DNA of 64,000 nucleotides from Simmondsia chinensis (lineage: Eukaryota > Streptophyta > Magnoliopsida > Caryophyllales > Simmondsiaceae). The stretch is from the NCBI GenBank assembly GCA_018398585.1, contig JAGTTD010000001.1, forward strand, positions 8,434,501-8,498,500, given 5' to 3'. Shown here in pieces: positions 1-11,612 of the stretch. The position numbers and the translations under genes were made by a program. Each line of letters opens with the position of its first letter. The stretch's first letter is position 1. The notes under the pieces were generated by a model. That model saw only the letters and a list, made by a program, of their open reading frames with translations. It was not told the DNA's origin and did not search any database.

Positions 1-57
1 GTGCTGGCACACAGATTTTTGAGAATGTTTCTGTAATATGTAGTTAAGAAAAAAATT

Positions 58-242
58 TAGGTAGTTAAAAACTATATATCATAAAATACATGTTGTTAAA
101 AGCTAAAAATCATAAAATACAAGTGGTTAAAAGTTAGAAATCATAAAATATAGGTGGTTAAAAGCGCTATATATATATAGTTTGCTAAAAGCTATATATT
201 ATAAAATACGGGTGGCTAAAAGCTAGAAATCATAAAATACAG
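58..242. repeat. AT-rich tandem repeat, about 31-33 bp unit
   Basis: About six degenerate units share the pattern ggtggttaaaag followed by a short AT stretch and atcataaaatac. A few further degenerate units follow at about 335-420. No coding frame spans the stretch, and nothing else is recognisable up to 890. Confidence 0.7.
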
Positions 243-897
243 GGAATGAATATGGAGTATTCTAAAATTGGATGGAATATTCTGTTTTGCTAATAGAAAT
301 GTCAAATGGTGCTCATTTGCTACCAAAAATTTTTTAGGTGGTTAAAATAAAAAAAAAAAGTTGGGTGGTTAAAAGTGAGATAGTGTAAAATATAGGTGGT
401 AAAATGTAAAAAACCATTTAATGTATGTAAATATTAAAATTAGGAAATTATAGAAATTAATAAAAATTGTACAATATATAAGAAATTAAGCATGACCCAT
501 TTATAAAAGAAAGATGATGAATATATTTGATATAATTCAATTTGGACTTAAGCTATATAGAAATTAATGAAGTATAAGGTATAAAGTTTAAATAGCCATT
601 ATTTTGTAAATTAAAAGTTTCTTCTATATGTGTTAAAATATATGATTAAGTCTAATTTCTCTAAATACCTAAACCATGAAGGATAACACTTTGAAAAATT
701 GACCAAACCCTCAAGGATATATAAAATGGGGAAGTTGGTAAGGAAGGATGGCAATGCCAAGGACATTGGTAAACTTTCTGATACGAAGCGTAGATAGAAG
801 TACGGGAAAATGCTTGGTATGGCATAGATGAATCAGATATGATTGAACTTTTTGTAAGATTGGAATATGGCTTTATTTTAACCAATTCCCTATCAAT

Positions 898-1825
898 GAG
901 TCGGTTCCGAAAATAATGCTAAAAAAAAAATAATAATGCTGAAAAAAAAAATTTTCCATATCTACTGTTGAACCGCGTCAACAAGACGCGTTTAAATTTC
1001 AAGAAAACTGGATCACAAAAACGCGGTTTAATTTAGAATAAACCGCGTTAACTAAACGCGGTTTATTTCAGAATAAACCGCGTCTAGTAAACGCGGTTTA
1101 TATTTGAACCGCGTCAAGTAAACGCGGTTTAGTTGTGAACCGCGTCTACAAAACGCGGTTTACCGTCAGGGATCTAAAATCCCCCTTTTTTCCACTTATA
1201 CTTACCATTATGCTGCAATTCTTCACTTTTTTGTTCGCTTATAGTTTCCATTATGCCGCAATTTGTGATAATTATCATATTGAACCCATGTCTCTCTTGA
1301 TGAAGCTCCAACATCATAAGGGGAGGTCAAATAACTCCAATAATGGTACTTGAAAGATCTTCGGTGTATAAGAAAAAGAAAGACGGCGGACGACGTGACC
1401 GGTGGTGGATTAACGAGAAAGAGGCAGAGAGACAGTGAGAGCAGGGGAGAGAGCACGCGTGAATGAGTGGGATTTTAGATCCCAAAAATCCCGCATCATT
1501 AAGAAGCGGTTCTATAAGATATAAACCGCGTCATAATGACGCGGTTATACTGTTAAACCGCGTCATTAAGACGCGGTTCTATAAGACATAAACCGCGTCT
1601 TAAGGACGCGGTTATTTATTATAACTGGGTTCCTAAGATGCGGTTTTATTAATATAACCTCGTTTTTAGGACGCGTTTTATGAGAAGTTTAAACGCGTTT
1701 TTTTGACGCGGTTTATTAAAGTCGCGTTTTATGAACGCGGTTCAACAGTAGATTTGGAAATATTTTTTTTCCAGCATTATTTTTTTTACTTTTTTATTTT
1801 TTAGTATTATTTTCGGAACCTACTC
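898..1825 (-). mobile_element. Non-autonomous Mutator-like element, copy 1
   Basis: The 928-bp element is bounded by long terminal inverted repeats of about 85 bp that begin gagtcggttccgaaaat and end as the reverse complement (cggaacctactc). It is flanked by a 9-bp imperfect direct repeat (cctatcaat / cttgtcaat, 7 of 9), the size typical of Mutator-like elements. Inside each terminus is an array of CpG-containing palindromes of the form aaccgcgt-N-acgcggtt. The unique core (about 1190-1480) is the reverse complement of the core of the copy at 17300-18160. The core is open over 77 codons on the minus strand, but the two copies differ at many amino-acid-changing sites, so a protein is doubtful. 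No transposase is present, so it would need one in trans. Confidence 0.85.
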
Positions 1826-2922
1826 CTTGTCAATCTCTCTCCAACTCTGTTCGACGTCTTCCTAGTCCTGTTATTGTCATGTTGTGTCTGTTCTTATTCC
1901 TTCTTGTATGTTTATTGTTTTTGTCTTACTTTCTTGTTTTCTTGGGTGCTTTCTGTTTTGTGTTGCTTTTCCCCTAGCTTTTTCGGGTTCTTTGAGGACT
2001 CGCTTGTTCCAATGGCTTGTTATGTATCACAATTTCTAATTATCGAAAAAATGAAGTATAAAACTCAACCTTCATGGACATTCATGTAAATGAGTAGAAA
2101 CAACAACAAAACCAACCCCACTAATCCCTGCAAAACTATTTTGCTGCATAATTATATTAAATTTTTTTTTATGGTCATAAAGAATTAATTATAGGTAGAA
2201 GAAAGACATGGCTTATCATATAATAATGTGCAATATAGATCTAAATAACGAATGTTACCTTAAGAGATGATCACCAGCCACCCGTAAGACTGTTATGCCA
2301 ATGCCAAGTAAAAATATCGGTTAATTAAATTAAAATGGTGGGTGTTTGAAAAATTACCCATTTAAATGTGAGTCAAGTGCAATAATAACACAACACAACA
2401 CCAACGATGTATTTGTGTATATAGTGGTTTTTATATTTCCGCTTGAAAGAGAGAAGATGAATTATTGAATTATAAATTATGTAAAATAGTAGACGGCTAA
2501 GAGAGTTAAAGATGGAAATTACTGATGAGTAACCATGAGAAAATGGGATGGAAGTGGTTTGCGCATATTCATAACCAGCCACCACAATAATTTTAAATTT
2601 TTTTGTGTTAACTGTCATAAAAATGAGGGAGTTTGATTTTCTTTTTCTTTACTTTATGAAATTCAAATGTAAGACCATGGAAATTCGGAGATGATGGCGG
2701 GAATAACTTTGAAATGGGGAGGAACTCTTACTTAATAGTATAGATAGATAATTCAAAACATAAAAATAAACCTAATTTTTTTTTACATTGGTAAGAAAGA
2801 AGGCGTCTCCAGGAAGCACAGGCCCTGACATATCAATCATAATAATAAAGCCTAAATCTAGGCTAGGCTGAGAAAACGAGTGGATCACAAAGTCAATGTA
2901 CGGCCCTTCTTTGTGACATAGT
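1826..2922. other. No gene seen
   Basis: AT-rich sequence with only short chance open frames. The stretch 2904-2922 is the left target-site copy of the SINE that follows. Confidence 0.6.
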
Positions 2923-3075
2923 AAAGGAAAGGAACATGCCCAGTGCCACAAGGGCTCCCGCCTACGCAGGGTCTGGGGGGGGAGATGTATGTAGTCTTCC
3001 CCTTTCAGGGTGCTAACCTAAAGAGAGGCTGTTTTCCAGTGCCCCCAACCTAAGGTTGAGGACTTCCCAGGACTT
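2923..3075 (-). mobile_element. 5'-truncated 5S-type SINE
   Basis: Read on the minus strand, this copy keeps only the last bases of the 5S head (ctgggaagtcctc) and then the complete tail: the cctaaccttagg-type start, the ggctgttttcc segment and the caGACCCTGCgtaggCGGGAGCCCTTG block that marks plant Angio-domain SINEs. An imperfect 18-bp target-site duplication (ccttctttgtgacatagt / ccttctttgtgatgtagt, 2904-2922 and 3076-3093) flanks it. 5' truncation is usual for target-primed retroposition. Confidence 0.8.
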
Positions 3076-4800
3076 CCTTCTTTGTGATGTAGTCGTCTGC
3101 CAAATTAGCCATTTTAAAGCAACAATTGAAATTGACCACAACCCCATAGCAAGTTGTTCTTCACACGTCTTTTATGTTCTAGATCTACCAAGGGGGACTC
3201 AGAATCCCCTTCAAAGCTTTGATAACTATGTGATTGTCGCCTTATACTTGGACATTTTGAAATCTCAAGCTAATTGCTTTGAAAAGACCATACCTTGCTG
3301 CCACAGCCTTTGCCACTATCATTGACGCTTTTCCAATATACATCTTCTCGCTAAAACGAATTGTTCCCCCTCATGTCTAAAATGTTTCCAGCAGCCACAA
3401 ATCGAACTACCTGTCTTTGACCCATCAAAATTCACCCTCACATATCCCATATTTGGAGCCTTCCATCCGATCCAATCCTGACCTCTAACCTTACGGCTCT
3501 TCCCTTTGTGCTAATCTTCTCTCCCATGTGATCCAAACGGTTCCTGATGCTTCATTCTCAATACCAAGACGAGCTTCAACCATATGTTTAGTTGGACTAT
3601 TGCTTCAATTTCTGAAAACCTTCTCATTCTTGTTAAGCTGCTCAATTCTTCCTTTCCTACGTCTTCTTCATTTTCTTCTTTCAAGCTCTTTAAAAAATGT
3701 ACTATATTTGGGTAGGTTGTATAGTACATTATGGAGTAAGGTATCTATTGTATGAAGACCATTATGGAGTAGGAGTGTAATTGAATCCAGTACCTCAATA
3801 CTCCACACAAACTCGAATAACTATTTAGGTACTCGAACTCGAACTCGAGTCGAGTATTAAATTCTGCTCAAACTCATACTCGATTAACTATTTGAGTACC
3901 CGACTCAACTAGAGTAATCTTTAATTACGTGTATTAAGGTTCGACATATCCATTCCATTATAATATTATTGCTTATACTCGACTTATTTGTACTCAACTC
4001 GGTTGTGCAATTGTTCCTTACACTACATTTTAATAAGGAAAAAAATACTATAAATCATTAATATTTTAAAAGTCAATTCCTCTTCAATTAATAAAAACTA
4101 TATTTGAGTACATTAAATGAGTAATTATCAAGTACAACTCTAACATACAAAACGAAGCCAAGTGTCTAATCTAGTATCGAATTGAGTATTGATTCGAGTA
4201 GCAAGTCGAGTAATTAATTCAGTGTCAAGTTAGGTATTGAACTGCTCGATTCGTACTTATTTATTAATCGAGTGTGTTTGATACTCGATCTCGGATTCGA
4301 ACTCAGTTAATTCAAGAGTGTTTTCCGAGCTACTTGCGAGAGGCTCATATCATTTACTCCCGTATTATGGAGGATTTGCCAAAGCAAGATATGCATTTTA
4401 GGATGGATATCAAGATTTCATATCCATTTGTGCCTCCAACCATTCCCGCCATTCCAGTCTAGCCCATAAGCTAGCAATACACTGAACTCACCTATAGTCG
4501 GAAAACCCCAACAGTCCCTGTCTATAATATTGTTTATGGGGATCGAAATTCCTGCCAAAAAATCACATATATTTAGGTACACTTGACTAAGCACTTCTTT
4601 GTCCCACTTGCCAGTTCTGATAAACCTTAAGAAATTAACATCTAGATCCTTCTGCCTGAACCAATAATCTTTGCGAGATTGTCATTAGTAGCCTAATGGT
4701 CTTTACCAAAAAGAAATGGACTTCCCATTCTCTATTATTCTTTTCAAACCCTCTTTGAGGAGGTCACAAGGCTTAAAGATCCCTTTCCAGAATATTAAAA
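3060..4800 (-). pseudogene. L1-type LINE fragment (RT zinc-binding and RNase H regions)
   Basis: On the minus strand 4800-4290 translates, with frameshifts and stops, to the reverse-transcriptase zinc-binding region of plant L1 elements (pieces such as WDKEVLSQVY and HPKMHILLWQILHN). Then 3760-3060 gives the connector (NEASGTVWITWERRL) and an RNase H start with GYVRVNFDGSKTG, followed by decayed GDNHIVIKALKGI-like sequence. The two parts are separated by about 0.5 kb of unrelated repeat (3770-4290). No intact frame remains. It is an old 3' fragment, and the rest of the LINE is absent. Confidence 0.7.
3770..4290. mobile_element. Probable hAT-like miniature element inside the L1 fragment
   Basis: The stretch interrupts the L1 translation. 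It begins taggagtgtaattgaa and is rich in ctcgaactcgagtcgag-type words, the style of the hAT miniature element at 14298-14836. Ends and target-site duplication could not be fixed, so this is assignment by resemblance. Confidence 0.4.
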
Positions 4801-5164
4801 AAATTAAAGACTTGATATTTATAAGCTAAAACAAAAGAAGAAAAATACTTAATACTGTAAATGAATTCATTTACTCAATGAAATTATAGTGGAGGAATTG
4901 AAGAAGATACTAAAGAGACATTATTCAAAATACATACTAAAGGGAAGATATTACCTGGAAAGCAAGAAAGTCATGAAATATCGATAATGTATAACCAATG
5001 ATGTAACAACTAAGTGAGGCATGGATCACGCTCTCTTTAAGATGGCTTCTATGCTCCTACAAGTAAACTCAATGTAGCAAGTATACAATGTGTTGCTCCT
5101 TGCGGTATAATTCTCATCCTATGTTGTCACCCTCATACTTTGCACTCATCCAAAAGGCTATAAT

Positions 5165-7990
5165 TAGAGGTGGCCATGGGTTGGGTTGGGCCGGTCCCGG
5201 GCTGAGCGAGGCCCGGTTTCTGATCAGGCCTGGGCCCCCCTTTTTAATAAATATATATAAATATTATATATATGTATAATATAACATACAAATACAATAC
5301 AATATAGTCATAATTATAAATATATTTAATAAAATAAAATATATCATAAATTGTTAAAAAATTCAACTATAATAATATGATACCCCTATTTAAAATTACA
5401 AATATATTTTATGAAACAAAATATACTAACAAAATAAAATTATAACAATGTAAATAACTTAGTCTAAACTTTATGCGGTTGGTGCGGGACTTGTTGTTGG
5501 TGCTACGGTCGTCTTCTTCATCACTTGATAAACCCAAGTTCAGTCGGTCTTGGTCTCTATCTGCTGCAGCCATCTACTTCTTCAAGCACACCGACATTTC
5601 TAAGGTGGACAGTGCTAGCTCTACTCTTTTTGACCAAGCAATCTACTACCTGTACTAAAAGCACACTCCAATACCACTAAAGGCCTAGACACGTTAGTAT
5701 ATTGTGTGCCATGGTGGAAAGCATGAGATATTGGGTTTTATTAGAACACTACCATTGCAAAATATCAAAATATGGATTCACCTCTGTTGGGTTGAAGTCG
5801 AGCATAGGCAAACGCATGTACAAATTTAGCTCACCATATGACGTGGGACTTTGTTTGGGCTTTGATCGGTCCAACATATCCCATGCATATGATTTTCCTT
5901 TAGAAAAGGACGAAAAAGATGATGTGGAAGAATATCATATGATAATCTTCGAGCATACACGAAAAATAAATTACGTAAATTTTCACTAAGTTGGATTTAT
6001 TTTTCGTAAAAATATTGTGCAAATAATTGCAAACCCGTAAGTTTACAACGTGGGTAAAAAATGGTGGCAATACAATATGCCAGTGGTAATTCAAAATAAT
6101 ATTTAAAAACTTTTTGCATCATGGGGGAAATAGAGCCCTGCAACACGGGGAGGAAGGAGTTCTCTACCATCCAAGCAGCAATATCTACGAGTCTAGATAT
6201 TGCTTGTGTAATGGTTGTATTAAAACATCCAGAAAAAAATGTCGTAGCATATTTAAAAATAACAAAAACTTTACAGACTTCATTAATTACATTCCAATCT
6301 ACAAATTCAAAATTAAAAGAACTAAGTTCTAAAGGATTTTGATCTACAAATTCAATTAAGACATTTTTTTGTGGCATTATTCTTTCTAACATATCAGCCG
6401 TGGATGACCACCTATTTTGTGTATGTAATTTAATTTTTTTTAAAAGGAATGCTATGTGTGTCACAAAGAAGTTTAATTTTTTTTTTTTTTTTTTACCTAG
6501 TTCTAGATGCCTTAATTACTTTAGCTACGTCTCTTAAAGACATAAGAGAAGCATGTACAAGTTGCAAACTATCCACTACCATTAAATGCAGTATATGACG
6601 GATGCGACGTAAATGAAAACATTTCCCATCTAACATGGGCCTCATATGCCTAATTAATTGTTTAACAGATGCATCGTTGTTAGTAGCATTATCAAAAGTA
6701 ATGCATAAAATTTGCGGTCTATCCCCCACTCACAGCATGCCTCCATAATGGAACCCGTGATTACATGAGCACTGTGGGGATATTTAAGTAGGCAAAAATG
6801 AATTATTTGTTTTTACATAACATAGGAAGAATCAATCCAATGTGCCGTTATGTACAAGAAAGGCACACCGGGTTTCGACTTTCACGTGTCCGACGTCAAC
6901 GAGAACATACTCGTGTTCACCTTTAAAATATCTTGAAGGTCATTTTTCATATTTATAAATACTTTAAATGTGTCCCCGCTTCAAAGTGTTCCGAGAAACC
7001 CTTACAACGGCGGGGTTTAACGCAGTTTGACAGTATCAGACGAATCTAGGGTCATCGCCAGTGGTAAACAGCCTTCCAGCCTCAATGACGTATCTCATTA
7101 ATTCACATCTATTAGTTTCTTGTGTAAACCTAAAGTTAGCAAGCGCATCAGTCATTTGCTGTACAAGAGTTTGTTGGGTTTTATCTAAATTTAATTCAGG
7201 GTGGCTTTTTAGTAGGAGTCTTTTCAAAGTGTCAGCCCCACTACCACGTGGATGACTGAAAACTCTTGGGGGGTCACTTTATGTACAATATGCTTTACTA
7301 TGTTCACGATCAAGTGTAAAGTGGTTTCATACACTACTAGTATTACGTCTACTACTGGTGCGGGTTTCAGTTTCATCGGTGATGGGTGTGAATTCGGCTT
7401 GATAATATCCCGCACCACCCAATTCAGGATAATCCTACTCGTAGTGCTGCTCTTGCTCCCAATTTAAGATGTTAGTTTAGGGAGGTGACGGGCTGGATTC
7501 CTAAAAAGCTAGTTCCTGGGTATTAAGCTCACTAATCTACCCGTTCTAGAAATTTTAGGCGGTCGAGAAAAGTTAGAACTAGATTGACCAGCTCTAGATG
7601 AAGATGAATTATGTGCCATAATATTGTTAATTTATAATTATAAAATGCAAATAAGAACACAAGTTGGGTAAATAAAATAACAAATAAATAAAATTTCAAT
7701 ACTAATTTTATCGAAGCGAAAACTAAAATTTGAACTTCTATAAGCTTTACGAGTAGAACACAGTTGAAACTTCAAACTTGAGAGATTTAGAGCAAATAAT
7801 TATATGTAAGTAAGTAAAGAAGAGAGAATATGAGAGATTGCTGTGTGGTGAAATAAGAAACTGAGGTTAGTATTTAAAGGAAAAGAAAATAATTTTTTTA
7901 ATTAAACCCCAACGGCTTTGAGCCATTGGGATCTGTCAGGTTGGAGGCCCTCAAACCTAAATGGCCCGGGCCTGGCCCAAGCGGGTCGAG
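5165..7990 (-). mobile_element. Decayed hAT DNA transposon
   Basis: The left end tagaggtggccatgggttg, followed by gggccggtcccgggc-type GC-rich words, is typical of plant hAT termini. Matching gggcctggcccaagcgggt sequence lies at 7965-7987, but the right terminal repeat is incomplete and no target-site duplication was found. Between them lies an extensively mutated hAT transposase on the minus strand (see 5470-7420). Confidence 0.7.
5470..7420 (-). pseudogene. hAT transposase remnant (RICESLEEPER-like)
   Basis: Minus-strand pieces in order: a BED zinc-finger tail (GSGADTLKRLLLKSHPELN near 7190-7250), a central catalytic piece (PQILCITFDNATNND and GKCFHLRRIRHILHLMV, 6493-6729), the segment NRWSSTADMLERIM through DWNVINEVCKVF to ATIFYPRCKL (5997-6464), and a C-terminal dimerisation piece (ECAFSTGSRLLGQKE ... 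VCLKKWMAAADRDQD, about 5530-5680). Many frameshifts and stops separate the pieces, so it cannot encode an active enzyme. Short ORFs on either strand here are shadows of it. Confidence 0.75.
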
Positions 7991-9002
7991 AATTATAAAT
8001 TTATAAGAAATAGAAAAATAAGACATAAGATTATTGTATATGTTCAAGTACATAAACAATGTCATATTTCCAAACGTGTGTATTGACCTCCACTATATGC
8101 TAGATAAAGGTACAAATGGTCTAGATTATGAAAATGCGTCATTCCATTTCCCATTGAAGGCCATAAAAATTAAAAAATTAAAAAGGACAGTAAGGATGAC
8201 TATGGCAGTCCTGCCCTGAGCGAGTAGACTGAAAGGAGAAAGGCCAAATCTAAAAGAATGATGGATGCAATGATTATATTCCCCAAGACCCCAAGATCAC
8301 TTGAAGACAGTCCACGAAGGACAAGTTCATTTGTCTCTATTACTAAAATTTCGAAGAGTGATGCGTCCATGGATGCTTCTTCTCAAAGTAGGAAAAGATC
8401 TGCAGGGGAGAATGATTACTCCGAGGCGAAGAAGAGGGCCAAATGTGCTATGCAGGATTTAATGTACAACATGGTAAAGTAAGATAGATTTGGAAATTTG
8501 TTTCTTTCGAAGGAGGGGATAGGTCCAGAAGGTTCAAATATTGCTAAGTTCTTTGAGAGTCTGCAAGGTCCCACACGCACTAGTATGGGCTCATTAAGAG
8601 CTATTGGTTCAACCACAATTGCCCCACAAGTAAGTATTATTGGCCATATAGATGGACCTCAAATTCAATTTATGTATACAAAGCATGACTATTTCATCTT
8701 TGGGCTTTAGTCTCATTCCTCTTGATGTCATTCCATATTTCAACTCTAAGTAGAGCATTTGTCAGATTGTTACCACAATACCTCACGTAATGTTAATAGT
8801 GCCATCAGAAAAATATTATCTTACAATACCTTGGACATCTGGACCTACTATTATGGAAATTATCATGCAACTCTCAAATATATGGTGCAATCACAACACA
8901 GTGGTACAGGAGGTATTGACTTATATTGTAACACCTCAACATAATTTCACCACTTTGCCTCATCAATAAGTATTCTAGCACCATTTTGCATAATATCCTT
9001 GT
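7991..9002. other. No convincing gene; possible LINE ORF trace
   Basis: A short plus-strand frame at 8258-8482 is lysine- and serine-rich (SQSRKRSAGENDYSEAKKR), the kind of basic linker found before the endonuclease domain in plant L1 polyproteins. No endonuclease motif follows, so this stays a guess. Confidence 0.3.
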
Positions 9003-9180
9003 ACTAGGGTGTAAATGACCCAAGTTGAGCCCAAGCCTGTTAGGCTCGAGACTCAGGTCATTAACAATTAGTTTTGCTCGAGCTTGGTTTGAGGCTTTTT
9101 GGGCCAACAAATTTTTAGCTCATAACAGGCTCAGGATTGACTCACCATTAGCTCGAACTCAAGCTCGGCCAACTTAAAGT
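9003..9180. mobile_element. Fragment of hAT-like miniature element
   Basis: The stretch begins actagggtgtaaatgacc, then carries gctcgag/aggctcgag words as in the hAT miniature element at 14298-14836. The far end is not recognisable and no target-site duplication was found. Confidence 0.4.
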
Positions 9181-9349
9181 CACCCACCTTGGATCATTTT
9201 AACTTGATAGCACAGCTAATCCCGAATTTAGATGGTATAGCACTATTTCTATAACAAATAATATAAATATAATTTTTATCAATTATGTAATGTGTACTAA
9301 ATCTAAGCAATATCAAAAAGACAATATGCGTAATTTTTACATAAAAGTA

Positions 9350-9352
<3 letters not shown>

Positions 9353-9382
<30 letters not shown>
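9353..9382. repeat. (AT)15 microsatellite
   Basis: An uninterrupted alternating AT run, lying in otherwise unassigned AT-rich DNA (9181-9760). Confidence 0.95.
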
Positions 9383-9384
<2 letters not shown>

Positions 9385-9790
9385 AAATTAGAAAAAATAC
9401 CCTACATGCCATAGAACAAAGAAATAAACTCATACTTTGTTTTCCATCTGTGTTTTATTCTTGAAAATTTTGAAACAACAAAACAGTTAGACGCCATATC
9501 TAACTCGCCAACTGCATTCAGTTTTTGCTATTTTCTTATTCCTCTTAAAAGTACAAAAACTTCTACTAAAAAGTACTTTTCATTCCATGCTAAAAACACT
9601 TAATCGTGAAAAGATTATTTTTCCCCCTTACAAAAAGCACTTTTTCCCAAAAAAAAGAAGCTTCGCAAACCAAGCCCTAAGGAATTAGAAGACGGGAACC
9701 AATTATAGGTTGGTGCTAATTTCTTGGGCTTGACTTTGGGCTTGTTTTTCTTTTCATTTTTTTTTTTTTTCATTCCTATGGTGATCAGCA

Positions 9791-10696
9791 TTGTTTATGG
9801 GGATATCACCCTTCCCCCATCATTATAATTACATGAAGGAGGTTAAAGAGAAACTAGACCATTGGAGGAGGGCCTTAGAATCGAAAGGTCTACGACTCAG
9901 TAGATCTAAGATAGAGTATACGGAACTCAAGTTCAACACCTCTACTTTACAAAGCATAGAAGGCATAAAGAATGGATCGGAGCACATACCACAGAAAGCA
10001 TGCTTTAAATACTTGGGTTCCATGGAGCAACAAGATGGCAAAGTGAACGCAGATGTAAACAACAGGATTAAAGTGGGTTGGCATAAATGGAGAATGGCCT
10101 GTGAGAGACTATGCGATAGGAAGTTCCCCCTAAAGTTAAAAGGTAAATACTATAAGGCGGTAGTGAGGCCGGCTGTGTCATACGGAGCAGAATGCTGGCC
10201 AATTAAGTGCTATCACACTCAAAAACTGAAGGTGGCGGAGATGAGGATGTTTAGCTGAATGTGTGGGTACACAAGGAAGGATAAGATCAGAAATGATATT
10301 ATAAGAAGTAAGTTAGGCGTCGCCCCAATAGAGAATAAGTTAAGAGAGCAATGTTTGCAGGGGTTTGAACATGTTAGGAGGAGACCCACCACTGCCCCGG
10401 TCAATAGATGCGAACAACTCCAGCTAATAGATGGGAAGAGAGGGAGAGGACGGCTGAAGAAGAGATGCATTGACACAATTCGACAGGACTTCACTTATTT
10501 CAACCTAAATAAAGAGATGGCGCTAGATAGAGCTTTGTGGAGGACTAGCATAGGTGTATCCGATTTAGGGGGTAGAAGCATCGATCTAGCAGAAACATCG
10601 AGCACTCGGGAGATACCACAAGGATGCTTGTATGCTTGGCTTTTTATAACCAGTCTTGGCATCTGTTCGACGATCAGTGCTCCTAGGGTGGGATAG
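9791..10696 (+). pseudogene. RTE LINE reverse transcriptase C-terminal fragment
   Basis: One frame runs with a single in-frame TGA at 10256-10258. Family hallmarks are LDHWRRALESKGLRLSRSK, ACFKYLGSMEQQDG, VNNRIKVGWHKWR, RPAVSYGAECW, then after the stop MCGYTRKDKIRND, LGVAPIENKLRE and RGRLKKRCIDTIRQD. The stop replaces the conserved Trp (RMLRWMCG becomes RMFS-stop-MCG), a TGG to TGA change. The catalytic ADD region is not recognisable at the 5' edge. About 300 codons of an ORF that normally exceeds 900 remain. Confidence 0.85.
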
Positions 10697-10699
10697 AGA

Positions 10700-10935
10700 C
10701 AATTCTACAGTTGAGGCGACAGGAAGAGGCTGGCCAAAAAAGAGTTTGATAGAGACCCACAGCTGCCCCTGTAAAGAGATGCGAATAACCCCATATTAGA
10801 GATAGGAAGAGTGGAGGAGGTCGGCCAAAGAAGAGTTGGATGAAGACAATTCGATACGATCTCGCCTACCTCAACCTAAATGAAAAGATGGCCCTAGGTA
10901 GAGATCAGTGGAAGATTAGTCATAGAAATTTTAGG
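10700..10935 (+). repeat. Partial duplication of the LINE ORF end
   Basis: The segment repeats the LINE 3' coding end in diverged form. The run ggaagag, gtcggccaaagaagag, acaattcgata, ctcaacctaaatgaaaagatggc at 10806-10890 parallels 10434-10520. This could be a local duplication or a second truncated RTE copy inserted next to the first. Confidence 0.6.
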
Positions 10936-11129
10936 GGTAACTGATTCAGTGGTGTAGGAGTTTTGAACACCCGGTAGCTAGTTCTAGTACCATGACACTG
11001 CTTGTTTGCTCATTTGTAGATAAGCAGTTCGGGCATACGCCGATCGCTTAGTGCCCCTAGGAAACTGTTACCTTGAGGTGCACTGTTAATCGCTGCTGAT
11101 ACTTGTTGCACTCTACACCCTACACTCTA

Positions 11130-11155
11130 TTCTCTCTCTCTCTCTCTCTCTCTCT
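11130..11155. repeat. (CT)n microsatellite in LINE 3' UTR
   Basis: A run of tc dinucleotides followed by imperfect pyrimidine tracts to about 11195. Confidence 0.9.
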
Positions 11156-11469
11156 TGCTCTCTTTCTCTACTTTATCTCTCTCTCCCTCTCTCCCCATAC
11201 TGTAGTAATGCTCTATTATCTCTAAATATTTGCATGGCATCACATGTACGACCTTTCCCCTACATGCTTGCTTACCTATATGCTTATTTGCTCTGGCTGC
11301 CATGCCCCCATACGTACATGCTTAAATGCTTATATGATTATTTTGCCTATTTTGCTTTATGATTACATGCTTGCTTACATACATGCTTCACATAATTCCT
11401 ATGCCTTACGTGCTCCATACATGCTCCTCACATGATAAGTATTCAGGCACTTAATAACTATTAAATATG

Positions 11470-11612
11470 TATTATTAGGTTGGGGGTCCTTAGAAGCAGT
11501 CTCCCATTAGGGTCTCACTTCAATAGGGTAAGGCTGCATCCTATCCTCCCCCCCTCCGACCCTGCGCAAGCGGGAGCCCTTGAGGCACTAGAAATGTTGT
11601 TGTTGTTGTTGT
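11470..11612 (+). other. RTE 3' terminal module shared with SINEs
   Basis: The sequence ggttgggggtccttagaagc, then taaggctgcatcctatcctc, then gaccctgcgcaagcgggagc, ccttgaggcactag and a (gtt)n tail lines up over its whole length with the tails of the SINEs at 19181, 30115, 55791 and 60634. Plant RTE elements are known to end in cggaaacagcctct...taggggtaaggtctgcgtaca-type sequence, so this module is most simply the LINE's own 3' end. A SINE inserted just downstream of the LINE is the alternative. Confidence 0.65.

Larger units (their letters stand above)
9770..11612 (+). mobile_element. 5'-truncated RTE-clade LINE
   Basis: The copy holds the C-terminal part of a plant RTE reverse-transcriptase ORF (9791-10696), a rearranged segment repeating part of that ORF (10700-10935), a 3' UTR with a CT microsatellite and repeated catgcttgctta words (10936-11460), and a 3' terminal module ending in (GTT)n at 11595-11612. 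The module (11470-11594) matches the tails of the 5S-SINEs in this window. The 5' end is missing upstream of the palm motif. Confidence 0.8.
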
